Assembly: GCF_029168945.1 (NCBI RefSeq)
Contig: NC_083603.1
Coordinates: 45,580,406-45,644,405, forward strand
Direction of reading: 5' to 3'
Source: Cannabis sativa
Taxonomy: Eukaryota; Streptophyta; Magnoliopsida; Rosales; Cannabaceae
DNA: 64,000 bases
The notes under the pieces were generated by a model, which saw only the letters and a program-made list of their open reading frames with translations, made no database searches and was not told where the DNA came from. How positions within the stretch are numbered: position 1 is the stretch's first letter; each line of letters begins with the position of its first letter. Shown here one piece after another: positions 23,412 through 34,069 of the stretch. Made by a program: the position numbers and the translations under genes.

Positions 23412-26215
23412 TTAACCTCGGTAGTTGCAAATGCTTCTGTTGTGCCCCTTGGCACCGCACTTGCTACAATTACGTGATTTAATAATCCTTTCACCGTTAC
23501 AAGCAGTTCGGTTGTTCTTAATTCTTCCAACCTTTTGCTTCTTGGGTCGCCCTACTGGTTGCTTCTCAACAGGCACTCCAACTGTCATGTTCTTGATGTC
23601 ATCAGGCAATTCCCAATCATCCTTGTCACCAACTGGCATAATTGTTCCTTCATATGTCCTCCTCCAATATTCAGTCGTGTAATATGGCGAGCATAGTGTG
23701 TACGCGCTAATACTTCGCTCCTGAGATGCAGCACATGCATGAGGACAAGGAAACTTCATGCACTGGAACAAGCCGCAAGTGCAAGTATGTTGCTGCAAGT
23801 CCACTACGCCACCGGTCATAACTGTTCCTCCAGGGTGAACCTGCAACGTGTAAGGCCCGCATGAGTCAACGTTCAAATACCGACCTTTTTCAAAATGCAA
23901 TGTCAAGTCCTCCTCCATTTTTGGTGCTAGGGGTTTCATCCACTTGTCAACTTTTTCTTTTCGTGAGCAAACCACTTTTGGACTTTGGACCTCAGGAATG
24001 CTACAGTAGCAGTGATCGGGAAGCCTCTTGCATCCTTAGTTGTGTTGTTGAAGCTCTTAGCCCAGTTTCTCGTCATTACATTATAACGTACCTCTGGAAA
24101 GTACGACCGGACCCATTTTTCAAATCCAGTTTCCTCAAGATATTGTGCAACCGCAGGATTCATGGCCCGAATGTTCTCAAATTCTCTGTGAAACTCTGAT
24201 CTTGAATACGTGTAGGCACACGTGTAAATGTAATTCGTGAAGACGTCAGTCTTGAACTTATGGTTGACGTTCATAATAATGTGGTGGTAGCATGCACCGT
24301 GGTGTGCATCAGGGAACACGACATCCAAAGCACGAACAATGCTTTGATGCCTATCCGAAACAAAAGCTAAGTTCTCAACATCACCAATCGTTTCTTTCAA
24401 TTTTCTCATAAAATAGGTCCAGGAATTGTGGTTTTCACTGTCAACTATAGCAAAAGCTATCGGAAAGATATAACTCCCTGCATCCAAAGCCACTGCACAC
24501 AACATTTGCCCACTATACCTAGTCTTCAAGAAAGACCCATCAACGCATACAACAGGTCGACAAAACCTAAACCCCCGAATAGAAGGACCCAGAGAGAAGA
24601 AACAATACTTGAAGCGACCATCTTCTACCACAAAATCCGTGATGGTACCTGGATTTCGCAGCTGTAGCATGTGCAAGTAACTAGGTAATTTCGAGTACGA
24701 ATCTTCAGGTGTACCCCGAGCTAGGTGTAGTGCCTTCTCTCTGCACCTCCATGCCTTTTCATAACTCATTTGGATCCCGTAATCCTTGTGCATACTTTTT
24801 CTTATATCAGAGGCCAAGTGATCCGAGCCGTCAGTTGCGAACTTATCCTTAATTAGATGGGCAACTATTAAAGGTGATGCTTGACGGTTATCTTTTCCTC
24901 GAAGATCAAGGGAACATGTATGTACATTATGAAATGTACTCACCTCAAACATGTTAGAAAGTACGTTCTTCTTCGCTCTTAATCTCCACCCACAATCTGT
25001 ATCCTTACATGTGACGTACCAAATATCAGTACCGGACTTCCGAACGTAGTAGTCAAACCCTTTCTTCATTGCATACAGGCCAACAACCATCTTTAAATGC
25101 TCTTTGTCTCTAAAAAACTTTCTCACATGTAACTCCCCGCCTGGTGTGCCACCCGTAGATATATAATGACTGTGATCCTCGATGTCTTCTCTTGTATACA
25201 TTTTCTCCTTGAATTTACCGTAACTTGTCGAAGAAGAAAATGGATCGCTCCATCCAGTCACATTGGTCCCTCGAGCATCAGTAGGACCACTAATATCATT
25301 GGTCTCTCTACCATTATTAGGACCTGTACTGTCAGTAGTTGCTCTAGCATGACTGGTCCCTCCGTAACTTGTCGAAGAAGAAAATGGATCGCTCCATCCA
25401 GTCACATTGGTCCCTCGAGCATCAGTAGGACCACTAATATCATTGGTCTCTCTACCATTATTAGGACCTGTACTGTCAGTAGTTCCTCTAGCATGACTGG
25501 TTTCGCCTGGACGACTACTACTAGTACCAGGTGTTTGGCAATTTTCTCTACGGGACATTCTTTTCCGTGTCGGTGGCCTCGGTGGTATTTGGTACGATAG
25601 TGGAGTCAAGTTCAAAGGTGCAGCAGTAGGGGCCCCTGTACCTTGGTCGTCTCCTACGCCATCATCGCCCTCAACATAACATTTAGGGTCTGGACCATCA
25701 AAAAAACCATCAATGAACGACATTTGTGCTACAATATCAGCACTCGGCATCATAGTGTTTAATTCAGGTAATATATCCGCAACCAACACCTCTGGATTTG
25801 TTTCTGGAACAAAACTCCCAACCTCGCTACGATTATCTTTAATAGAACTTGGTGCGGGACTAGGATCGACGCAAACATTCTTCTTTAACAAAGTCACAAA
25901 CAAAGGAGTAAATTCATCTGGCTTCTTCGAAAGTGTAGATAAAAAGTACCTTGCATGCTTATCATTTCCAATAACTTCAGGGCGATACTCATAGCCTTTC
26001 CTGTACTTGTAATGTACTTCCAATTTCAAGTCATACTCCACTTTGTCAACATCCAGTTCTTCGTACAAAACATCAACCAAACCTGAGTAGCTTAGGTTTG
26101 GATCAATGTCAAATGTCAAATTGTCGCCCCGTTTATAAACCCAATCTCTACCATCAAGCTCCCAAACACCATTATACATAACACACACATTAACAGTTGA
26201 ACTTGTCACATACAT
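23412..26215 (-). pseudogene. Mutator-like (MULE) transposase, one frameshift
   Basis: Read on the - strand. The first frame (26215 to 23936, 759 codons) has an N-terminal PB1-like region, a Ser/Thr/Gly-rich linker, a MuDR DNA-binding zinc domain (C-x4-C in VTCKDTDCGW, then FHNVHTC), and the MULE transposase core with D559 (VVCVDGSFLK) and D621 (FVSDRHQSI) and the C/H motif HGACYHHI. After KVQKWFAHEKKK it shifts. The overlapping frame (23975-23412) continues KEKVDKWMKPL and holds the SWIM zinc finger (CTCGLFQCMKFPCPH), an RPKKQK basic patch and a C-terminal knuckle CSKCGAKGHNRSIC. A single-base change in or near the AAAAGAAAAA run (about 23955-23970) explains the break. It cuts and joins the element ends in the nucleus. 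Its 3' end lies 247 bp from that of the Ulp1 gene. Exons further upstream are possible. Confidence 0.9.
25218..25505 (-). repeat. 144-bp tandem duplication in the transposase linker
   Basis: Two tandem copies (from 25218 and from 25362) encode a duplicated 48-residue stretch (TSHARGTTDSTGPNNGRETN... and the same with TSHARATT). They differ at only a few positions. Length is a multiple of three, so the frame is kept. It lies between the N-terminal and DNA-binding domains. Confidence 0.9.
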
Positions 26216-26254
26216 TTAAAAAAACACAGTTATAATTTACAACAAAAATCTCAC

Positions 26255-26720
26255 CGAAAAAAAATCTTAATTAATAATTTATAATAAACCAATAATTATT
26301 AATTGATAATAAAATAATAATTAATAATTATTACTAAAACCATAAAAAATAAAACAAAAATTAATAAAACAAAATTTATTAATAATAATTAATAATTAAT
26401 AATGATTAATAATTAATAATAATATTTCATAATTAATAATAATAATTCATAATTAATAATTAATCATAAAACAATTATTAATAAAAAAAATAATTAAACA
26501 AAAATTAATAAAATATTTTTGATAAAACAAATAAAAAAATTAACAATTAATAAAACAATAATTTATTAAATTCATAACTCAATAATAAATAAAATAATTC
26601 TTAAAATATTAACTAAAATAAACATTAATTAGTCACACAAATATTAATAAATCAATACAAAATAAATTAATCATAAAATAATAAATAATAAATAATAATA
26701 AACAAAAAATAAAAAAAAAT
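26255..26720. repeat. Low-complexity AATAATTAATAATAA tract
   Basis: AT-only words, upstream of the transposase start; the counterpart of the tract at 19745-20590. No gene. Confidence 0.75.
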
Positions 26721-26727
26721 AAAAAAA

Positions 26728-26877
26728 ACCGTCGGGTCCGATAGGGTTCGATTGGTCCGACCATCAGACCCACATGGGGGACCGTCGAACCCATGTACAA
26801 AAAAATTAAAAAAAAAATTAAAAATATCCATATGGTCCGATGGGGGTCCGACCATCGGACCCACTTGGGGACCATCG
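26728..26877. repeat. GGTCCGATGG minisatellite, right side
   Basis: Irregular copies of GGTCCGATGGGGGTCCGACC and CATCGGACCC. It continues at 28766-28870 and 30750-30835, where two solo LTRs have split it. Confidence 0.8.
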
Positions 26878-28765
26878 TGTTGGAAATTATTTTACCAGGA
26901 TCTTAGATCTACTCACAAGTATGTTGATTAACACCCTAAATATGAACTTTCTAAAACGATGAAATAAACACATATAAAGTTTAGTAAACCTTACATTGGG
27001 TGCAACGGAATATAATGACTCCTTCCGTTCAGATATCTAGCCCTTGATTCCTTTCTGTAGCAGAGGATTATCAATATCTGAACCTGGATCTCTTTCTCTG
27101 ATTCTTTAGTGCTGAAATTCCTTCTTGCTGAAAGTCTTTTTTCACGATCTTCCTCACTATGATTGAGGTATCACTTGCTGTGTGTGGGCACTACTCTCAC
27201 ACTAAGATTTTCGAAATTGAAGGAAGAAGAAAGAGAAAGTGGGTTCGGCCAAAGATAGGGAGAGAGAGAGGCTCAGTTTTTTCTGAATCAGAAGTGTAGA
27301 AATTTAAGTGTCATTTTTCTGAAGCCTTCACTATTTATTTATTGCATTCCACTAGGGTTAGGTTTGAATTATTTGGCATTAAAATAATAAAAATATCAGT
27401 TTAAAAATTTAAACCAAGTGGCCGGCCATGTACAGTAATGGGCCTTACTTGGATTTTGCAGTTTTCTCAATTCTGCATCTAATTTTCTCAAAAACGCCAA
27501 TTTTCAAATTCAACCATTTAAATGCCAATTCTAACTATTTAATAACTATAAATAATTATTAAATAATATTTTCATTTATCATATTTATTAATTGAACCAT
27601 ACAAAGTATCATAATTAACAAATATGCCCCTATTAACTCTTTCTTTACAATTTCACCCTTACTTAGTGAAAATTTCACAAATAGACATAGTCTAATTTGT
27701 GAATTATAATTGATTAATCAAAACCAATTACATGAGTCTTACAAACAATATTATCTCAACTAGTGCAGGGACCATGGGTCTATATAACCGAGCTTCCAAT
27801 AAGTAGATCAAGAATTAGCACTAAAATTCACTAACTTATTAATTCTTCGTTGAATCCACGCATAGAACTTAGAATTGCACTCTCAGTATATAGAATGCTC
27901 TATATGTTCCACCATATAGACGCATCATTAGTTATCCATTGTTATAATCCTAATGTGATCACTGATCCTTTATATGAATGATCTACACTGTAAAGGGATT
28001 AAATTACCGTTACACCCTACAATGTATTTATTCCTTAAAACACTTGACCCCGTATAAATGATATTTCAACTTATGTGAAATGAGTACTCCACCATTTATG
28101 TTCGTTTGGTCAAGCTCGAAGGAGATCATCATTTGCTTACTATTCGCCAGATAGAAGCTATAGATTCCATGTTTATTTTAGCGCTCCCACTCAATTGCAC
28201 TACCGTGTTCCCAAAATGTACGTATCACCCTGACCTAAAAGTAGGCTTAACTAACAAATCAAAGAACACGAATAGCCTTTCAAGATTGAGCCTAATCATA
28301 ACAGGATTAAGAACATTTAATCTAGGATCAACTAAGCGATATTGACTTGAATAGATATTACGGTAAGTTTAATAAATCTAAGTCAAAGTTCAATATCGGT
28401 CCCTTCCGATGCATACTCCATGCATCCAACCTGAGCTTTACTTTAACCAATGCTCTGGAAAGAACATAACATTTCTCCAAATGCAAGTAAACTCTTGTTG
28501 TAGGTTATCATATCAGTAAAACCCTATGTCTGATAAATCTAGGAAACTTTATTCACATAGACATGTTTACTTTCCAATGTGTTGACAGCACAATAAACAG
28601 GATCAAGTATGTGAAAAGGGTTTCAGATGAATTTATACATTATGTACATATAATGATGAAATAAATCATGTTAACCATGCAACATTAAATGTTATTTCTG
28701 ATCTATATTAATAAGTAAATCTGATTATATTGAAATGAGTTTTATTTAGGGTATAAAACCCAACA
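26878..28765 (-). mobile_element. Solo LTR (1.9-kb Copia family), reverse orientation
   Basis: 1888 bp from TGTTGGAAATTATTTTACCA to AAAACCCAACA, flanked by the duplication CATCG (26873-26877 and 28766-28770). It is the reverse complement of the LTR at 43611. Inserted in the minisatellite of the MULE. Confidence 0.95.
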
Positions 28766-28870
28766 CATCGGACCAGGATCAAAAAATTAAAAAAAAAATT
28801 AAAAAAAAAAACAAAAAATAGCATCGGGTCCGATGGGGGTCCGACCATCGGACCCTCTTGATGGACCATC

Positions 28871-30749
28871 TGTTTGGTTTTATACCCTTAATAAACTCAT
28901 TTCAATATAATCAGATTTACTTATTAATATAGATCAGAAATAACATTTAATGTTGCATGGTTCACATGATTTATTTCATGATTATATGTACATAATGTAT
29001 GAATTCTATTTAAGTCTAGAACATATCAATTTGTTAATGATTATAGTGTTGTCAACACAGTGGAATGTAATCTTAATTATATGTTCGAAAGTTTATTCCC
29101 TGATTTGTCAGTTCACTGGATTTAGACTGACATGATAATCAGCGATAGGTATTCTTACACCTTGGATAAGAGTTATGTCCTTTCCAGGATATTGGCAAAG
29201 TTTACCACCATCGGATGTATGGAGTATACATTGGAAGGGACCGATATTGAACTTTGATTAGATATATTAGAATTTACCGTAATATCTATTCAATTCAATA
29301 TTACCTGTTGATCCTAGATCAAATGATCTTAATCCTAATATGATTAGGTTCAATCTCAAGAGTGTTATTCGTGTTCTTTGATTTGTTAGTTAAGCCTACT
29401 TTTGGGTCAGGGTGATACGTACATTTTGGGAACACGGTAGTGCAATTGAGTGGGAGCGCTAACATAAATATGGAATCTATAGCTTCTATCTGGCGAATAG
29501 AAAGTAAAGGATGATTTCCTTCGAGCTTAACCAAACGAAAATAAATGGTGGAGATCTCATTTCACTTAGCTGAAATATCATTTATACAGGGTTAAGTGTT
29601 TTAAGGATAAAATACATTGTAGGGTGTTACGGTAATTTAATCCCTTTACGGTGTAAATCATCTATATAGAGGATCATTGATCATATTAGGGTTATAACAA
29701 TGGATAACTAGTGACGTGTTTATATCGTGGAACATATAGAGCGTTCTATATACTGAGAGTGCAATTCTAAGTTCTATGCGTGGATTCAACGAAGAATTAA
29801 TAAGTCAGTGAATTTAAGATATAAATTCTTGATCTACTTATTGGAAGCTCGGATATATAGACCCATGGTACCCATACTAGTTGAGACCATACTGCTTGTA
29901 AGACTCAGTTAATTGATTTTGATTAATCAATTATAATTCTAAAGTTAGACTATGTCTAGTTTATGAATTTTCACTAAGCAAGGGCGAAATTGTAAAGAAA
30001 AGAGATTCTAGGTTTATTTATTAATTAAGAGACTTTATATGTCTAATTAATAAATATATTAAATGACAATATTATTTAATAAATAATTTTAGTTATTAAA
30101 TAATTAGAATTGGCATTTAAATGGTTGAATTTGAAAATTGGAGTTTTTGAGAAAATCAGATGCAAGAATGATAAAACAGCAAAATTGCATAAGTGAGGCC
30201 CATTATCCAAGCCCATGGCCGGCCACACTTTATGGGTTTTATCATTTATTTTTTCATTATTTTAATGCCAAATAATTCTAACCTAAACCTAGGTGGTTAC
30301 CTATAAATAGATAGTGATGGCTCTCTTTCACACTTGAACTTTGTCAGATGAAAACTGAGCCTCTATCTTTTCTCTATAGGCCGAACCTCTTCCCTCTTCT
30401 TTTCTTCTCTAAATTTCGAATTCCTTGAGTGAATGAGTGAGTGCCCACACACATCAAGTGGTATCTCAATCATAGTGTGTAAGACTGTGGAAAACCATCC
30501 AACAAGAAGGAGAATCAGCATCAAAGGAAGGAGAGAAAGAGATCCAAGTTCAGATATTGATAATGCTCTGCTACAGAAAGGAATCAAGGGCTAGATATCT
30601 GAACAGAAAGAGTCATTATATTTTGCTGCACCCAATGTAAGGTTTCCTAAACTTTAAATGTGTTTATTTTATTATTTTAGAATTCATATTAGGATGTTAA
30701 TAAAACATAATTGTTAGTAAATCTAGATCCTGGTAAAATATTTCCAACA
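28871..30749 (+). mobile_element. Solo LTR (1.9-kb Copia family), forward orientation
   Basis: 1879 bp from TGTTTGGTTTTATACCC to ATATTTCCAACA, flanked by CCATC (28866-28870 and 30750-30754). It lies 105 bp from the previous solo LTR and points the other way, so the two form a large inverted repeat. The TATAAATAG at about 30302 is a plausible core promoter of the LTR. Confidence 0.95.
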
Positions 30750-30835
30750 CCATCGGACCATCACCCCTGCCAACCAAATTTTTCCCCACATCGAGCCCCC
30801 ATCAGGCCAGCATCGAACCCCATCGGGCCCGACGA

Positions 30836-31240
30836 CAAAAAATGCAGAAAACCAGCAAAATTCTAGTTTTCACATGCAGCAAACATTTTAACAGAAAAAT
30901 TAGCAAAATAACAGCAACAATAGACAGATCAAGCAACAAAAATAACATTCTTAATTAAATATAACAACAACAAACAATATTTAAAAAAAAATTAATTACT
31001 TACCCATTAATAGAGCTTGTAGTGTTCTAGGTTCTAACGTGGTGGATTAGTGTGGGGGATCCCTAGTGTGGTGGCTTGTAGTGTGGAAGGTTGTAGCTTC
31101 TAGTGTATTAATGAGTGAAGAGAAGAAAAAAAATTTTTGGTGGTGGTGGAAGATAGGAATTCGGGTGGGGAAGGGTGTGAAATTGATGAGAAGAGAGGGT
31201 TGGGGTGGGTAGATGTAATTGGGAGTATTATGGGGAAAAT
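30836..31240. other. Right subterminal region of the MULE, possible leader
   Basis: Between the minisatellite and the right TIR. It contains a GC-richer, G/T-rich stretch (31020-31200). On the - strand an ATGG|GTAAGT splice-donor-like sequence sits at about 31000, which could be a first short exon of the transposase joined to the main exon near 26215. This is not proven. Confidence 0.3.
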
Positions 31241-31326
31241 AAAAAAAGTGTCATATATAACAAATTATGTTAAGTATAAGTTTAGGGGAAAAATTATAAG
31301 GTAATGTAAGCATATTAATTCAAATT

Positions 31327-32625
31327 TCCCTATATAATTTACGTAACCACATATATTCTTTATTATGGATGTATGTTAAGCTTCATATTTATTATTTTTA
31401 ATTAAATTTAAAATAGAATAGAAAGATAGTTCACGTAAAAAAATAGAATACATAGAAAGAAAATTTAGGAATTAGATATGTTAAAAAAGAAAAAAAATCT
31501 AACTATACATATAATTTACGTAACCTATATATGGATGTATGTTAAGCTTCATATTTATTATTTTTAATTAAATTTAAAATAGAATAGAAAGATAGTTCAC
31601 GCAAAAAAAAAGAAAAAAAGAATACATAGAAAGAAAATTTAGGAATTAGATATTTTTTTAAAAAATCTAACCATATATATATAATTTATGTAATCGCATA
31701 TATTCTTTATTACGGATATATGTTAAGCTTCATATTTATTATTTTTTAATTAAATTTAGAATAAAATAGAAAGATAGTTCACGTTAAAAAAATTGAATAC
31801 ATCGAAAATTTAGGAATTAAATATTTTAAAAAAGAAAAAAAATCTAACTATATATATAATTTACGTAACCCCATATATTCTTTATTATGGATGTATGTTA
31901 AACTTATTATTTTTAATTAAATTTAAAATAGAATAGAAAGGTAGTTCACGTAAAAAAAAAAATAGAATACATAGAAAGAAAATTTAGGAATTAGATATTT
32001 TGAAAAAGAAAAAAATCTAACCATATATATAATTTAGGTAATCGCATATCTTGGGGAATTACTCCATATACTATTTTTTTAACTTTTTTTTTTTTTCAAA
32101 TTTACGGTTTGGATTTCTAAAGTGGTTGTAGCGTTGGTTGCAATAGGGGTTTCTATACGATTTTTGTTGCAATTTAGGTTGCAGCGCTAGTTGCAAATGA
32201 GGTTTCTATGTAGAATTTCGTAAAAATGCAAAAAAAAAAAAAAAGAAAAAAAAATTGAAGTGTAAAAATAAAAAATGCCCTATATTCTTTATTATGGATG
32301 TATGTTAAGCTTCATATTTATTATTTTTAATTAAATTTAAAATAGAATAGAAAGATAGTTCACGTAAATAAATAGAATACATAGAAAGAAAATTTAGGAA
32401 TTAGATATTTTAAAAAAGAAAAAAAATCTAACTACATATATAATTTAGGAAACTACATATATTCTTTATTATGGATGTATGTTAAGCTTCATATTTATTA
32501 TTTTTAATTAAATTTAAAATAGATAGAAAGATAGTTCATGTAAAAAAAAGAATACAAAGAAAGAAAATTTAGGATTTAAGTATTTTAAAAAAGAAAAAAA
32601 AAATCTAAGTATGTGTATATAATTA
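31327..32625. repeat. Tandem array of ~175-bp units, right part
   Basis: About six units, spaced roughly 166-182 bp by the GTATGTTAAG mark (31371, 31537, ~31719, ~31892, ~32301, ~32477). It is the continuation of the block at 18655-19040. One segment (32049-32276) is a foreign insertion. No gene. Confidence 0.85.
32049..32276. mobile_element. Small insertion in the tandem array
   Basis: About 230 bp that do not match the array unit. The array breaks off after CGCATATCTTG and resumes at TATATTCTTTATTATGG. The inside repeats GTTGTAGCGTTGGTTGCAAT and GGTTGCAGCGCTAGTTGCAA. The ends (GGGGAATTACTCC and AAAAATGCCC) are only weakly inverted. Probably a MITE or a fragment of one. Confidence 0.5.
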
Positions 32626-33305
32626 TTTTATTTGATGTATAATTTAACTTAAAAGAAATGTAATAATTATTATTTTATTTTATTTATAAAAAATATATAA
32701 AATTTCTATGCTCAACTAAATAAAATAATTTAATTAACAATAATCTAATTAAATATTTCAAATAATCAAACACAATAATTAGTTTACTTCATATTCTCTT
32801 TCATAATATCAAAAATGTTAAAAGATACTCATATATTAATACAATTTAATATTGAGTCTGTCTTATTTTAATTTAATAAAAATTATAGAAAATCAATAAC
32901 TAACGATAAAATGAAATGTCATAAAAGTGCTAGGCTTGCCCCTTAACAAAGCTCCTAAAATAGGTGAGTTTGAGATTATCTCCAAACCACAAAGTCCAAG
33001 ACATCTCTTGTCCAAAATATACGCCGTGATCACCTATATGTTATAACAATCGAAAATTCCAAGTTCGGCACAATTGGATTTTTACGGAAACCCTTTGGAG
33101 TTTAAAACTCGATTCCCCTTGACATGTCTATTGTATTTGTTGGATCATCATCTGATGATGATATATTTATCATCATCTGGACGCAACCAAAAGAAATCAC
33201 AATCACATGCTTAGAACGACAAAAATACTTTCAATTTCAACCCCACTTGTATATAATGTCAATGCACGCGTCGATATGATAGACCCATATAGAGGCGTAA
33301 GCAAA
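32626..33305. other. AT-rich intergenic DNA
   Basis: No gene recognised. A less AT-rich part (32930-33300) has no open frame of note. Confidence 0.5.
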
Positions 33306-33309
33306 ATGA

Positions 33310-33890
33310 AGTGTTTATTGGATCACATCTAATATTTTTAGCCCTATTCAGATTCGATCCAATCATATATTGGATGTTAGATTTTACCATTCGATTCGAT
33401 CCAATTAATTTTCATCATCCAATCGATCCAACATTCATGGGATGTTGGATTAGATCGGTTCTATCCATTAGATGTATTTCATATATATTTAATTGTTTAA
33501 TTTAGATTTATCTAATATTTTAGACTTAGTATTTTTTAGATCAGATCGTATCTATCCAATATTTTATGTCTAGTATGTATTGGATTGGACTGGATCCATC
33601 CAATTCAAGAAAAAAAAGAGTAAAATTTTAATGTTAATTTTCATATATACATATAAATTTGATGTATAATAATATGAAATCTAATACTCATCCAAACTAA
33701 ATGAAAATACTAATTAGTTTGATTGGATGTTGGATGTATTGAATTTTTGGACACTCCATCCACCATCTAATCTAATCCAATTGGATATTAAAAAATAACA
33801 TCCAATCCAATCCGATTTCAATTGGATATCTAATATTTGGTGATCGATTGTAATTGGATTGGTCACTTCTCATTGGATTGGATCGATTTA
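33310..33890. repeat. ATTGGAT/ATCCAAT-rich repeat block
   Basis: More than a dozen copies of TTGGAT or ATCCAA words on both strands, with TTGGATGTTGGATT and ATCCAATCCAATCC clusters. This looks like a decayed MITE with repetitive subterminal motifs. I could not fix its ends. It ends about 180 bp upstream of the first P450 start codon. Confidence 0.5.
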
Positions 33891-34069
33891 TGCACCGTAA
33901 AGATGACCTATCATGCACCGCTTAATTTTTTTGTTTTATTTCATCAAGTTAACTCTTTGTCAATTGTCATGAACATCTTTTATTATATAACTAAGTTGAT
34001 ACAAAAAATGTACATTATAGTATTTATATGCTCATCAATTCTATATCTTTTTTAGCTACCAAGACCAAG

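Larger units (their letters stand above)
19041..31326. mobile_element. Mutator-like element carrying a Ulp1 protease and a transposase
   Basis: Terminal inverted repeats of about 80 bp: the left starts AATTTGAATTAATATACTTA (19041); the right end in reverse complement starts AATTTGAATTAATATGCTTA (31326 downward). Similarity runs to TATATGAC. The flanks give an imperfect 10-bp target duplication, TAACTATATA (19031-19040) and TCCCTATATA (31327-31336). Inside are the DUF1985-Ulp1 gene (+ strand, 19347-23164), the MULE transposase (- strand, 23412-26215), long AT-rich low-complexity tracts, and a GC-rich GGTCCGATGG minisatellite on both sides. Two solo LTRs were added later (26878-28765 and 28871-30749); without them the element is about 8.5 kb. 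Mutator-like elements that carry Ulp1-like genes are known in plants (the Kaonashi type). Confidence 0.9.
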
